Notes under the pieces: model-generated
The model's input: only the letters and a program-made list of their open reading frames with translations
Told to the model about the DNA's origin: nothing
The model's database searches: none
NCBI GenBank assembly: GCA_029983685.1
Contig: JASBZA010000019.1
Span: forward strand, 1 to 19,621
Reading direction: 5' to 3'
Length of the DNA: 19,621 bases
Source of the DNA: Oscillospiraceae bacterium
GTDB taxonomy: Bacteria; Bacillota; Clostridia; Saccharofermentanales; Fastidiosipilaceae
Made by a program: the position numbers and the translations under genes
Part shown: positions 7,882 through 15,699 of the stretch, one piece after another
Layout of the letters: the number at the start of each line of letters is the position of its first letter
How positions within the stretch are numbered: position 1 is the first letter of the stretch

Positions 7882-8427
7882 TTAGGATTCTTTATAAAGC
7901 TTCTCTTTATCCCTAATCCAGGTCAAGGCCAAGTCTGTACCAAAAGCTCTGGATCCGGCCTTTCGTACCAGTCTGGCTAAAGCCTTCTGCCTGGCTTGAG
8001 GGTCTTCTTCTCTTAAGTAGGCCTCCAGTAAGTCAGAGGCCTTAGCTTCCATAAATTCCGCACATAATACCCTATCTTCTACGTGTTTGTCTAAAACATC
8101 CCGAATGATAGATTCTTTGACGCCTCTATTCTTTAAACGTTTATAAAGGGCCGGGCGTCCTTCCGCCCTGGCCCCTCTTCTCTCTTCCAGAATATATAAA
8201 GCCACCTTCTCGTCATGAAGGTAATATCCTTCATCTTCTAAATCGGCTATAACGTCTTCAATGATTTCCGGAGAAAACTCTCCTTCGAGCTTGACTCTGG
8301 CCTGGCCTGATGTCCTGACCCGGCCGGCCAGGTAGGTTACGGCCTCCACACGGCAGGCCCGAAACTTCTCCCTATAGGCGGCTTCTTCAGGATCGGGTTT
8401 ATAAGTCTTCCAGTCCCAAGATGTCAT
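7882..8427 (-). CDS. recX: Regulatory protein RecX
   Basis: Modulator of RecA that binds along the RecA filament and restrains recombinase and coprotease activity. The 181-residue, highly charged helical protein shows the repeated three-helix RecX pattern; stretches such as LEDEGYYLHDEKVALYILEE and YKRLKNRGVKESIIRDVLD are characteristic. The ATG (8425-8427) lies inside recA, giving a 29-nt overlap, and only a weak SD precedes it. Translation is therefore probably coupled to recA, which keeps RecX in proportion to RecA and under the same SOS control. The conclusion rests on both sequence pattern and position. Confidence 0.9.
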   Translation of the reverse strand: MTSWDWKTYKPDPEEAAYREKFRACRVEAVTYLAGRVRTSGQARVKLEGEFSPEIIEDVIADLEDEGYYLHDEKVALYILEERRGARAEGRPALYKRLKNRGVKESIIRDVLDKHVEDRVLCAEFMEAKASDLLEAYLREEDPQARQKALARLVRKAGSRAFGTDLALTWIRDKEKLYKES

Positions 8428-9574
8428 CTATAAGCTCTTCTCCGGTCTTGCCCTTGCCGTCGGGTACCTTGTCTTTAGCGTCCTTATCGGAGGCTTTAGC
8501 GGTATCGTCTGCCTCTTCAGCTTCGTCGGTGTCGTCCTTCGTTAAGTCGTACTTGATACGAATGGCATGGTCTATGGCCTTCATACGGTCGGGATTTTCT
8601 TCCAACCAGGTCTTGGCATTCTCGCGGCCCTGGCCTATTCTCTCATCTCCGTAGGAATACCAGGAACCGGACTTACGAATGATCCCGGCATCTACACCTA
8701 CGTCAAGAATACAACCGGACTTCGAAATACCGGTACCGTACATAAGGTCAAATTCCGCTTCCTTAAAAGGAGGCGCCATCTTATTCTTCACAATTCGGAC
8801 CCTAGTCCTGCTGCCGATAACCTCATCACCATCAGTAATTCTGTCCATACGGCGGACGTCCATACGAACGGAAGAATAAAACTTCAGCGCCCTACCGCCT
8901 GTGGTGACTTCGGGACTTCCGAACATAATGCCGACCTTCTCACGTAACTGGTTAATGAAGATAACCACCGTCTCGGACTTGGCGATTACACCTGTGAGCT
9001 TCCTTAGGGCTTGAGACATCAAACGGGCTTGAAGACCCACATGAGAATCTCCCATCTCACCGTCAATCTCAGCCTTAGGAACCAAGGCCGCAACCGAGTC
9101 CACTACGACAACATCAATAGCGCCGCTTCGGACCAGGGCCTCGGTAATCTCCAGAGCCTCCTCGCCGTTATCAGGCTGAGAAATAATAAGATTATCTGTA
9201 TCGACACCCAAACGCTCGGCATAACTGGGATCTAAGGCATGCTCGGCGTCCACAAAAGCCGCCGTACCGCCCATAGCCTGAGCTTCTGCCGCAATATGAA
9301 GGGCCACGGTGGTCTTACCGGAAGACTCAGGTCCGTAAATCTCGACGATACGGCCGGTAGGCACACCGCCGATCCCGAGTGCTATATCCAAAGACAGAGC
9401 TCCGGTAGGGATAGACCTATAAGAAACCTCACCGCGGTCTCCTAAGCGCATAACCGAGCCCTTACCGAACTGGGTCTCAATCTTATTCAGAGCCTGATTA
9501 AGCGCCTTCTCGCGCTCTTCCACTGCAACATTACTGACTTCTTCGCCGGACTTGCCGGTTTTCTTACGTGCCAT
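8399..9574 (-). CDS. recA: Recombinase RecA
   Basis: ATP-dependent strand-exchange protein and SOS coprotease. It forms filaments on single-stranded DNA, pairs it with duplex DNA and triggers LexA self-cleavage. The 391-residue protein has an N-terminal helix, Walker A GPESSGKTT (81-89), Walker B VVVVDSVAALVP, the loop-1 region after EIDGEMGDSHVG and the loop-2 region around GVMFG/TTGG-like GIMFGSPEVTTGGRALKFY. The C-terminal tail is long and acidic (DTDEAEEADDTAK...), about 40 residues beyond the core. ATG start, 5 nt after GGAGG. An SOS operator and a strong promoter lie upstream; recX overlaps its end. Confidence 0.99.
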   Translation of the reverse strand: MARKKTGKSGEEVSNVAVEEREKALNQALNKIETQFGKGSVMRLGDRGEVSYRSIPTGALSLDIALGIGGVPTGRIVEIYGPESSGKTTVALHIAAEAQAMGGTAAFVDAEHALDPSYAERLGVDTDNLIISQPDNGEEALEITEALVRSGAIDVVVVDSVAALVPKAEIDGEMGDSHVGLQARLMSQALRKLTGVIAKSETVVIFINQLREKVGIMFGSPEVTTGGRALKFYSSVRMDVRRMDRITDGDEVIGSRTRVRIVKNKMAPPFKEAEFDLMYGTGISKSGCILDVGVDAGIIRKSGSWYSYGDERIGQGRENAKTWLEENPDRMKAIDHAIRIKYDLTKDDTDEAEEADDTAKASDKDAKDKVPDGKGKTGEELIDDILGLEDL

Positions 9575-9599
9575 ATAATCCTCCGAAAAGTTATTTATT

Positions 9600-9613
9600 A
9601 GAACATTTGTTCT
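9600..9613. promoter_or_regulatory. SOS box (LexA/DinR operator) of recA
   Basis: AGAACATTTGTTCT contains GAAC-N4-GTTC, the Gram-positive LexA (DinR) site, with perfect 5-bp arms. It starts one base after the -10 hexamer and covers the predicted start of transcription (about 9608), so a bound repressor would block initiation. lexA itself is not in the window. Confidence 0.9.
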
Positions 9614-9614
9614 G

Positions 9615-9643
9615 ATTATAATAGAAGAGACTCGCTAATTCAA
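9615..9643 (-). promoter_or_regulatory. Promoter of recA-recX-rimO-pgsA
   Basis: Minus strand TTGAAT (9638-9643), a 17-bp spacer, then consensus TATAAT (9615-9620). The -10 box is nearly in contact with the SOS operator. Two short A-tracts phased 10 bp apart lie just upstream. Confidence 0.88.
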
Positions 9644-9653
9644 CCAAGAAATG

Positions 9654-9680
9654 TCCACAAAAGGTCACAAAAAGCCACAG
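9654..9680. repeat. Three 10-bp-phased CACA(A4-5) direct repeats upstream of recA
   Basis: CACA occurs at 9656, 9666 and 9676, exactly 10 bp apart. The first two are followed by A-tracts (AAAAGG, AAAAAG). They lie about 50-75 bp upstream of the predicted recA start of transcription, where bent DNA or an UP-like element could act. Confidence 0.4.
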
Positions 9681-9690
9681 TTAAAGGCTT
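9668..9690 (-). terminator. Weak possible terminator after cinA
   Basis: Minus strand AAGCC (9686-9690) pairs with GGCTT (9672-9676) around a 9-nt loop, followed by a T run. The stem is only 5 bp and begins 5 nt after the cinA stop, so it would be leaky at best. Confidence 0.3.
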
Positions 9691-9695
9691 AAATC

Positions 9696-10976
9696 TTAGT
9701 CACCTATATCCATCATATAAATCCTGAGTAAGGCTAAAGCCTGCTTAACGGCCAGGAGTCTATTTTTCTCCCTGTCACCTTTAAGTTTCTTTTCTACGAC
9801 TTTTACCCCCTTCGGACCGGCGCAGGCAATATAGGTAAGGCCTACAGGCTTATCTTCCTGCCCCTGAGGTCCGGCATTACCGGTAATAGACAGGCAATAG
9901 TCGGACAAAAAGTAGTTTCTCCCCTTAAGTGCCATCGCTTCGGCGCATTGAGGTGAAATGGCTCCGTATTCTCTGATAAGCTCCGGATCTATGCCCAACT
10001 GGTCCTCTTTAACCCGAACTTGATACGTCACAAGCCCGCCTCTTAAGACCTCTGAGATACCGTCCACTTGGGCTAAAGTTGCCGACAAAAGCCCGGCAGT
10101 CATAGATTCCACAGTGGCTATGCTTTGCTTTTTATGAATTAAGGTTTCTCCTAAAACATGAACCAGGTCCCTGTCACCTATTTCATAGATATATTGACCC
10201 AAGCGCTCCTGAAGTATTTCTATAATCTTAGAAGACTCATGGTCTTCTTCATCCTGCTTACACTTGTAGGTCACTCTCAAGCTGACCTCGCCTAAGGATG
10301 CATAAGGGGCAACCGTAGGATTCTTCTGCTCTTCACTTAGGAGGTCCGGGATATGATGAATTAAGTCTGACTCTCCGATGCCGACCAAGCGGACATAAGT
10401 ATGGTGGAATTTAAAAGGGGCCAAAGGCTCCAGGAAGGGCTTAACAGTCATCTCGAACATAGGCCGGTTCTCGTTAGGAGGTCCGGGAAGCACCACAAAA
10501 AGCGTCGGCTTATCGGCCTTGTCCCAGGGCACCATGGCTCCGGGAGCCGTTCCGTTCGGGTTAGGGATAATCTTACTTAAGGCCGGGAAATAGGCTTGCT
10601 TCTTATTCTCCGGGGCGGTCATACGGCCCTGACTTTTAAAGTAGTTTTCTATAATTCGGAATTCCTCTTCATGGTAAACCATGTCTTGGCCCACGACTTT
10701 AGATAAGACTTCCATGGTGATATCGTCTTGCGTAGGTCCTAAGCCGCCGGTAAGAAAGACCAGGTCGGATCTTTGGCCGGCTCTCTCTATAGCTTGTGCA
10801 AGGCGTTCGGGATTATCACCTACCACGGACCGATACAGGCAATTAATCCCCAAGTCACTTAGGGCTTTGGCCAAAAAAGTCGCATTGGTATTTTCGATTT
10901 GGCCCAGTAAAAGTTCGGTACCGACTGCGATAATCTCCGCATTATCGGTAGAAATTCTTTCCCAAAGACTTTGCAT
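9696..10976 (-). CDS. cinA: CinA family protein (competence/damage-inducible; NMN deamidase type)
   Basis: Two-domain protein. The N-terminal MoaB/MogA-like domain (about 13-180) has AEIIAVGTELLLGQIENTN and GGLGPTQDD (77-85); in homologues it hydrolyses ADP-ribose-type compounds. The C-terminal PncC-like domain (about 260-420) resembles nicotinamide mononucleotide amidohydrolase of pyridine nucleotide salvage. The 426 residues are family length. The C-domain motifs differ slightly from the usual ESCTGG and GIAGP: here they are ESMTAG and GNAGP, so catalytic competence is likely but not certain. The ATG lies 2 nt after the folD stop, with a GGAGAG site inside the folD end; about 12 residues precede the usual family start. 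Confidence 0.93.
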   Translation of the reverse strand: MQSLWERISTDNAEIIAVGTELLLGQIENTNATFLAKALSDLGINCLYRSVVGDNPERLAQAIERAGQRSDLVFLTGGLGPTQDDITMEVLSKVVGQDMVYHEEEFRIIENYFKSQGRMTAPENKKQAYFPALSKIIPNPNGTAPGAMVPWDKADKPTLFVVLPGPPNENRPMFEMTVKPFLEPLAPFKFHHTYVRLVGIGESDLIHHIPDLLSEEQKNPTVAPYASLGEVSLRVTYKCKQDEEDHESSKIIEILQERLGQYIYEIGDRDLVHVLGETLIHKKQSIATVESMTAGLLSATLAQVDGISEVLRGGLVTYQVRVKEDQLGIDPELIREYGAISPQCAEAMALKGRNYFLSDYCLSITGNAGPQGQEDKPVGLTYIACAGPKGVKVVEKKLKGDREKNRLLAVKQALALLRIYMMDIGD

Positions 10977-10978
10977 AG

Positions 10979-11860
10979 CTACTCTCCGAATTCTCTTAAT
11001 TTATAGCAGTCCAAAGTATTGACCAAAAGCATGGCAATGGTCATAGGGCCGACTCCGCCCGGTACCTTGGTAATCCAGCAGGCTTTAGGCCGGACCGCCT
11101 TAAAATCCACATCGCCCCGGACTTTGCCTGATTCCAGGCGGTTAATACCTACGTCGATTACGATGGCACCTTCTTTGACCATATCAGCCGTAACAAAACC
11201 AAGCTGCCCTACCGAAGCAATCAGGATATCGGCCTGACGAGTCAGGTCTTCTAGATTTTTAGTATGTGAATGTGTCGAAATAACCGTGCAGTTTTTTTGC
11301 AACAACAGTTGGATCAAGGGCTTGCCGACCGTATTAGAGCGGCCTATAACCAGGGCCAGCTTGCCGTCTAAGTCCTCGCCCGTTTCTTCCAAAAGCCTCA
11401 TGATGCCGGCCGGTGTGCAGGGTCTGGGACCGGTCAAGTTCAAGTTAAGCCGCCCGATACTTACCGGATGAAAACCGTCCACATCCTTATCGGGATGTAT
11501 CCGTTCCAAAAAGAGATTTTCTTCTCGGTGGAGCTGATCCGGCAAGGGGAGCTGGAGCAAAATACCGTCTACTGCATCGTCTGCATTAAGATCATCTAGG
11601 AGCTTTAGGAGTTCGTCTTTACTTGTAGAAGCCGGAAGTTCATAGGACTTACTGTTAATGCCGTAACGAGCACAAGCCTTTTTCTTATTATTGACATATA
11701 TAGCGGACGCCGGGTCTTCGCCTACCAAGATGACGGCCAAAGTAGGCCGCCTGTGGCCTTCGGCTAAAAGTCGGTTCACCTCTGAAAGCACTTCTTCTTT
11801 CACCTTGCGGCTGATTTCTTTGCCGTCCAGAATCTGTCCCAAAACTTTTTCTTCTTCCAT
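10979..11860 (-). CDS. folD: Bifunctional methylenetetrahydrofolate dehydrogenase/cyclohydrolase FolD
   Basis: Cytosolic enzyme that interconverts 5,10-methylene-, 5,10-methenyl- and 10-formyl-tetrahydrofolate using NADP, feeding purine and formyl-methionine synthesis. Numbering from the chosen ATG (293 residues), the catalytic motif YVNNKKKA has its lysine at K59. DKDVDGFHP, the nucleotide-binding VIGRSNTVGKP and the C-terminal PGGVGPMTIAML are all present. The frame is open 32 codons further up to 11956, but that part lies inside ftsK and reads as low-complexity Gly/Arg/Ser; a perfect AAGGAGG 7 nt before the ATG at 11860 settles the start. It begins 32 nt after the ftsK stop. Confidence 0.97.
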   Translation of the reverse strand: MEEEKVLGQILDGKEISRKVKEEVLSEVNRLLAEGHRRPTLAVILVGEDPASAIYVNNKKKACARYGINSKSYELPASTSKDELLKLLDDLNADDAVDGILLQLPLPDQLHREENLFLERIHPDKDVDGFHPVSIGRLNLNLTGPRPCTPAGIMRLLEETGEDLDGKLALVIGRSNTVGKPLIQLLLQKNCTVISTHSHTKNLEDLTRQADILIASVGQLGFVTADMVKEGAIVIDVGINRLESGKVRGDVDFKAVRPKACWITKVPGGVGPMTIAMLLVNTLDCYKLREFGE

Positions 11861-11867
11861 CTTCAGA

Positions 11868-11874
11868 CCTCCTT
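11868..11874 (-). promoter_or_regulatory. Ribosome binding site fixing the folD start
   Basis: AAGGAGG lies 7 nt upstream of the ATG at 11858-11860. It excludes the longer open frame starting inside ftsK. Confidence 0.85.
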
Positions 11875-11892
11875 GGTTTAAAATCTTAACGC

Positions 11893-14640
11893 CTAAAAAG
11901 TAACTTCCTCGTCCGCCTCTTGCTCCGCCGCTTCTTGCGCTTGAATAATGGCCCACTCGGACATGGTCAAGAGTACCTTTCTGGGTTTGCTGCCTTCATG
12001 AGGCCCGACATAGCCCTTCATCTCCATGGCGTCTATCAAGCGCCCGGCTCTGGGGTGGCCAATATTAAGTCTTCGTTGTAACAAGGATACCGAGGCATAG
12101 CCTTGCTCCAGAATCAGTTGAACCGCTTCCGGCAAGAGCTCATCTTCATCCGGCTCTGCCATACTGCCGCCCGTATCCACACCGGGAGACGGCGTGGACA
12201 TAATCTTCTCGGCTTCCTCCTTCGTATAACCACGCAGATTCTGAGCCCTTAAGAAGGAAATGACATTTTCGACTTCATGGTCATCGACAAAGGCGCCTTG
12301 GCCACGGATGGCCTTGGAAGCGGATTGGGGCGCATAAAGCATATCACCCTTACCCAGTAACTTCTCGGCACCGGATCCGTCCAAGATGGTTCTGGAGTCC
12401 ACCTGAGACGAAACAGCAAAGGCGATACGAGAAGGTACGTTGGCCTTAATGACACCGGTAATAACGTCTACCGAAGGCCTTTGTGTCGCAATGACCAGGT
12501 GGATGCCGGCCGCACGGGCCATGGCCGTCAAGCGCGAGATGGACTCTTCCACCTCTCTGGCCGCCGTCGCCATGAGGTCGGATAACTCGTCAATAACCAG
12601 GACAACATAAGGTAGCTTAGTCCTTCCTTCTTTTTCCGCCAATTCGTTATAGCCTTGCATGTCACGGACATGGTGTTCGGCGAACGCTTTATAGCGGTTA
12701 TTCATCTCTTCCACAGCCCAGTTCAAGGTATTGGCAGCCTTCTTGGGGTCGGTCACGACCGGAGCCAAAAGATGCGGAATGCCGTCGTAAATAGATAACT
12801 CTACGACCTTAGGGTCTACCAAAATCAGCTTTAACTCTTTGGGAGAACACCTATAAAGAAGGCTCAACAAAATCGTGTTGATACAAACCGACTTACCGGA
12901 ACCGGTCGCACCGGCGATAAGGAGGTGGGGCATCTTACTTAAGTCACAGAAAATCGGCTGGCCGGGGATATCTCTGCCCAAAGGCACCAGCAAAGGTGCT
13001 TCCTTACTCTGGTAGTTCTCATCTTCTAAAAGCGACCTTAAACCGACCATAGCGGTCTCGGGATTGGGTATCTCAATACCGACCGCAGACTTACCCGGTA
13101 TAGGCGCCTCAATACGAACCGTAGTCGCTGCCAGGGCTAAAGCAATATCATCCGACAAGCTCACAATACGGCTGATTTTCACACCGGGACCCGGCTTCAA
13201 CTCAAAACGGGTAATAGAAGGACCTGTCGTGATATAAACCACCTTGGCATTGACGCCGAAGCTTTCTAAGGTATCTTCTAATTTCTGGGCCAAATCTCTT
13301 ATGCGTTTGGCATTGGATGTACTGTTAATAACCGGTCTGGGCTGGAGCAGCGTAATAGGCGGGAACTCATAGGGCTTCTCCTCTTCCGCTTCTTCCAAAA
13401 GATCCGGAATATCCTCGTCATCGTCAGACGGCTCTTGTCCTGCCTGATCAGCTTCACTATTTATGCCGCCTTCATCAGCACCGAAATCAAGTTTAGCCGA
13501 TTCATCCGAAGCGGCAGGAGCGGGCGACACCATAATATCCGCCTGCTTACGGGGAGTCTCTTCTTCCTCAATTGGGCGGACAGACGATTCGGCCAAAGCT
13601 TTCGCTGAAGTCTCCTTCTCTTCTTCACCCAAAAGATCAAAATATTGGACTTGTTCTTTCTTCTCCTTAGGTAAGCCCAGAAGGTCAAAATCAGGTGTTC
13701 GAAATGTTTCTTTAGAAGATGTCGGCACGGTAGCATTAGAAGCATTCATTACCGGTGTTTCTTCTACATCGTCTAAGCCGTGGATAAAATAGTCCTTTTG
13801 CCTGCCAGTATCCGCAGCGATTTCATCAGGATTCGATCGACTTTCTTCTAATAAGAGGTCTCGCATGGAACCGGTCGAAACGGACTTTTTCTTGGGAGAG
13901 GAAGGCTTGTTATCGATATCAAAAGGAATATCTTCAACTGTATCCAAAACACTTATATCATCGGACTCAACAGTCTCCCTTTTAGAACGGGTCATGTCAT
14001 AGAGGCTATCCGAAGCGGAACCTACCCAGGACCCGATAGCGGAGAAAAACTTTTGGAAGATATGCGCTATACCTAAGAAAATCCTGGAGATGGAGAAATT
14101 ACCTAAGACCATGGCCTCCGCCACCAGGGCGGTGATAAGGATAGCTTGAGCACCGAATTCACCGGTAATACGCTGCAGCCCCATGGCAACCAAGCCGCCC
14201 AAGATGCCGCCTAAACTCGCTCCGTTTAAACTAGGATAAGCCGTCGGGTCAATGGACGCTTTGGCCAAAACCGAAATCAGCATGGTAGCAGTCTTTTCGT
14301 CTGCCCGATCCGTCGCTAAAGCGGTCACAGTTCTAAGATCAGTGCTAAAGCTGTGAATGAGAGCTGCACAAACAATGAGAAGAAGGTAGACGTGGTTCAC
14401 CCGAATTTTCCTGGCTTGAAACACCTCTTGAAGGAACATAGAAAGGGATAGGATAAAAAGGATAAAGGGAAACACCAGGGCAACCGGACCAACCAGGACC
14501 TTACTAATACTTAAGAGAAAGCGTCCCAGGGGGCCGGAATTCACCTGAGGTACATAAAAAGCTACAGCCAAAAATACCCCCGCCAAGAGGTAAATCAGTC
14601 CCACTAATTCATTGTATGTATCTTGTTTAGACTTAGTCAT
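11893..14640 (-). CDS. ftsK: DNA translocase FtsK/SpoIIIE
   Basis: Septum-anchored, ATP-driven DNA pump that clears and aligns chromosomes at division (and moves DNA into forespores in spore formers). The 915-residue protein starts with a membrane domain with four or five hydrophobic helices between about 10 and 195. An acidic Ser/Glu/Asp-rich linker follows (about 215-430), then the alpha/beta motor with Walker A GATGSGKS (577-584) and Walker B VVLVIDELSDLM (about 660-675). A winged-helix gamma domain at the C-terminus (about 830-895; LLQRRLNIGHPRAGRLIDAM) reads polar DNA motifs. The ATG overlaps the nudF end by 8 nt. Length fits the Firmicute form. Nothing nearby shows whether the organism sporulates. 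Confidence 0.97.
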   Translation of the reverse strand: MTKSKQDTYNELVGLIYLLAGVFLAVAFYVPQVNSGPLGRFLLSISKVLVGPVALVFPFILFILSLSMFLQEVFQARKIRVNHVYLLLIVCAALIHSFSTDLRTVTALATDRADEKTATMLISVLAKASIDPTAYPSLNGASLGGILGGLVAMGLQRITGEFGAQAILITALVAEAMVLGNFSISRIFLGIAHIFQKFFSAIGSWVGSASDSLYDMTRSKRETVESDDISVLDTVEDIPFDIDNKPSSPKKKSVSTGSMRDLLLEESRSNPDEIAADTGRQKDYFIHGLDDVEETPVMNASNATVPTSSKETFRTPDFDLLGLPKEKKEQVQYFDLLGEEEKETSAKALAESSVRPIEEEETPRKQADIMVSPAPAASDESAKLDFGADEGGINSEADQAGQEPSDDDEDIPDLLEEAEEEKPYEFPPITLLQPRPVINSTSNAKRIRDLAQKLEDTLESFGVNAKVVYITTGPSITRFELKPGPGVKISRIVSLSDDIALALAATTVRIEAPIPGKSAVGIEIPNPETAMVGLRSLLEDENYQSKEAPLLVPLGRDIPGQPIFCDLSKMPHLLIAGATGSGKSVCINTILLSLLYRCSPKELKLILVDPKVVELSIYDGIPHLLAPVVTDPKKAANTLNWAVEEMNNRYKAFAEHHVRDMQGYNELAEKEGRTKLPYVVLVIDELSDLMATAAREVEESISRLTAMARAAGIHLVIATQRPSVDVITGVIKANVPSRIAFAVSSQVDSRTILDGSGAEKLLGKGDMLYAPQSASKAIRGQGAFVDDHEVENVISFLRAQNLRGYTKEEAEKIMSTPSPGVDTGGSMAEPDEDELLPEAVQLILEQGYASVSLLQRRLNIGHPRAGRLIDAMEMKGYVGPHEGSKPRKVLLTMSEWAIIQAQEAAEQEADEEVTF

Positions 14641-15172
14641 CTAATCCCTGCAACTTTTCTTTGGCCATGAGAAGGCCTACCAAAGATTTGGCATCCTTAA
14701 TCTCCCGGTCGGCAATCATGGATTGAATTTCATCGAAACTAAATAAGCCGATTTCTAAATCCTCATCGGGATCCAAATGCTGATGTCCCTGCTCCAAGTT
14801 TCTGGCTAGATAAATCGATATCTTCTCCGATGTATAGCCCGGGCTGGGATACATCACGGTAAGAAATTCCAGATTAGACGAAACCAGGCCACATTCTTCT
14901 TCCAACTCACGGCGAGCGGTTTCCAATGGCTCTTCACCCGGATCAATCTTGCCGGCGGGAATTTCCCACAAAAACTCGTCATAGGCAATCCGGTACTGGC
15001 GAACCAGAAAAATGCGTCCCTCATGGTCTACGGGAACCACCGAGGCACCGCCCATATGGTAAACCACCTCACGGCTGGCCTCTTTATTTTTGGCCAAAAC
15101 CGTATGGCGCTTCACTTTAATAACCTTACCGTCAAAAATATCTTCGCTTGCAATAATTTCTTCTTTTCTCAC
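14633..15172 (-). CDS. nudF: Nudix hydrolase, ADP-ribose pyrophosphatase type
   Basis: Cytosolic hydrolase that splits ADP-ribose to AMP and ribose 5-phosphate, removing a reactive NAD breakdown product. The 179-residue protein has a complete Nudix box, G-x5-E-x7-REL-x-EE-x-GL, from G74 to L96, with metal ligands in R88-E89 and E92-E93. A proline about 16 residues after the box (P111 in PSPGYTSE) is a mark of the ADP-ribose subfamily. The overall pattern resembles Bacillus subtilis NudF. The start is GTG, overlapping the rnhA stop by 4 nt (GTGA), with AAGGAA upstream. It overlaps ftsK by 8 nt. The exact substrate is inferred from the family. Confidence 0.93.
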   Translation of the reverse strand: MRKEEIIASEDIFDGKVIKVKRHTVLAKNKEASREVVYHMGGASVVPVDHEGRIFLVRQYRIAYDEFLWEIPAGKIDPGEEPLETARRELEEECGLVSSNLEFLTVMYPSPGYTSEKISIYLARNLEQGHQHLDPDEDLEIGLFSFDEIQSMIADREIKDAKSLVGLLMAKEKLQGLDD

Positions 15173-15636
15173 AGATTATGTTCCTTCTTATAGCGATCGA
15201 CCGCTGCAACAGCCAAGGCATCACAGCGATTATTGTAGTCGTGGTCGGAATGGCCCTTGACCTTAATGAAGGTCGTTTCATGAATGCCCATAAGCCGGTC
15301 TAACTCTTCCCAGAGGTCACGGTTAGCTACGGGTTGCTTAGACGCATTAAGCCAGCCTTTTTTCTTCCAGTTACGAAGCCAATTCTGCCTGATGGCGTTG
15401 ACGACGTAAGCCGAGTCTGAATAAATGGTCACATCACAGGGGTGCTTCAGGGCTTTAAGACCTTCTATAACCGCCGTCATTTCCATGCGGTTGTTGGTCG
15501 TTTGTCCTACGGCTCCCACCAGTTCTTTCTCGGCCGGTCCATAGACCAAAATGGCTGCCCAGCCGCCCACACCGGGGTTGCCGGAGCATGCACCATCTGT
15601 ATATAGCTCTACTTTTGTCTTCTTTGCTTGGGCCAA
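15169..15636 (-). CDS. rnhA: Ribonuclease HI
   Basis: Endonuclease that cuts the RNA strand of RNA:DNA hybrids, removing R-loops and primers. From the chosen start (155 residues) the catalytic set is complete: D14 (YTDGACSGNPG), E52 (NNRMEMTAV), D74 (YSDSAYV), H129 (VKGHSDH) and D139 (RCDALA). The basic handle KKKGW is present, as in E. coli RNase HI. The preferred start is TTG at 15634-15636, 6 nt after a perfect AAGGAG site. A second TTG five codons upstream (15651) would put that SD inside the gene but has its own AGGA 8 nt before it. No ATG fits. It lies between murE and nudF, in the same transcript. Confidence 0.95.
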   Translation of the reverse strand: MAQAKKTKVELYTDGACSGNPGVGGWAAILVYGPAEKELVGAVGQTTNNRMEMTAVIEGLKALKHPCDVTIYSDSAYVVNAIRQNWLRNWKKKGWLNASKQPVANRDLWEELDRLMGIHETTFIKVKGHSDHDYNNRCDALAVAAVDRYKKEHNL

Positions 15637-15642
15637 ATTATT

Positions 15643-15648
15643 CTCCTT
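15643..15648 (-). promoter_or_regulatory. Ribosome binding site deciding the rnhA TTG start
   Basis: AAGGAG, with a 6-nt spacer before the TTG at 15634-15636. It overlaps the coding part of the longer alternative that begins at 15651. Confidence 0.65.
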
Positions 15649-15699
15649 CAAGTCTTCATTCCTTGCTCTTCATTCTAACATGATGCAAGGTCCGGGGCA

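Noticed and set aside
8421..9445. Plus-strand open frames opposite recA, up to 126 codons
   Set aside because: They are shadows of the conserved recA frame without SD or family resemblance.
11861..11956. Longer folD start inside ftsK
   Set aside because: The extension is low-complexity Gly/Arg/Ser, overlaps ftsK, and the AAGGAGG site fixes the start at 11860.
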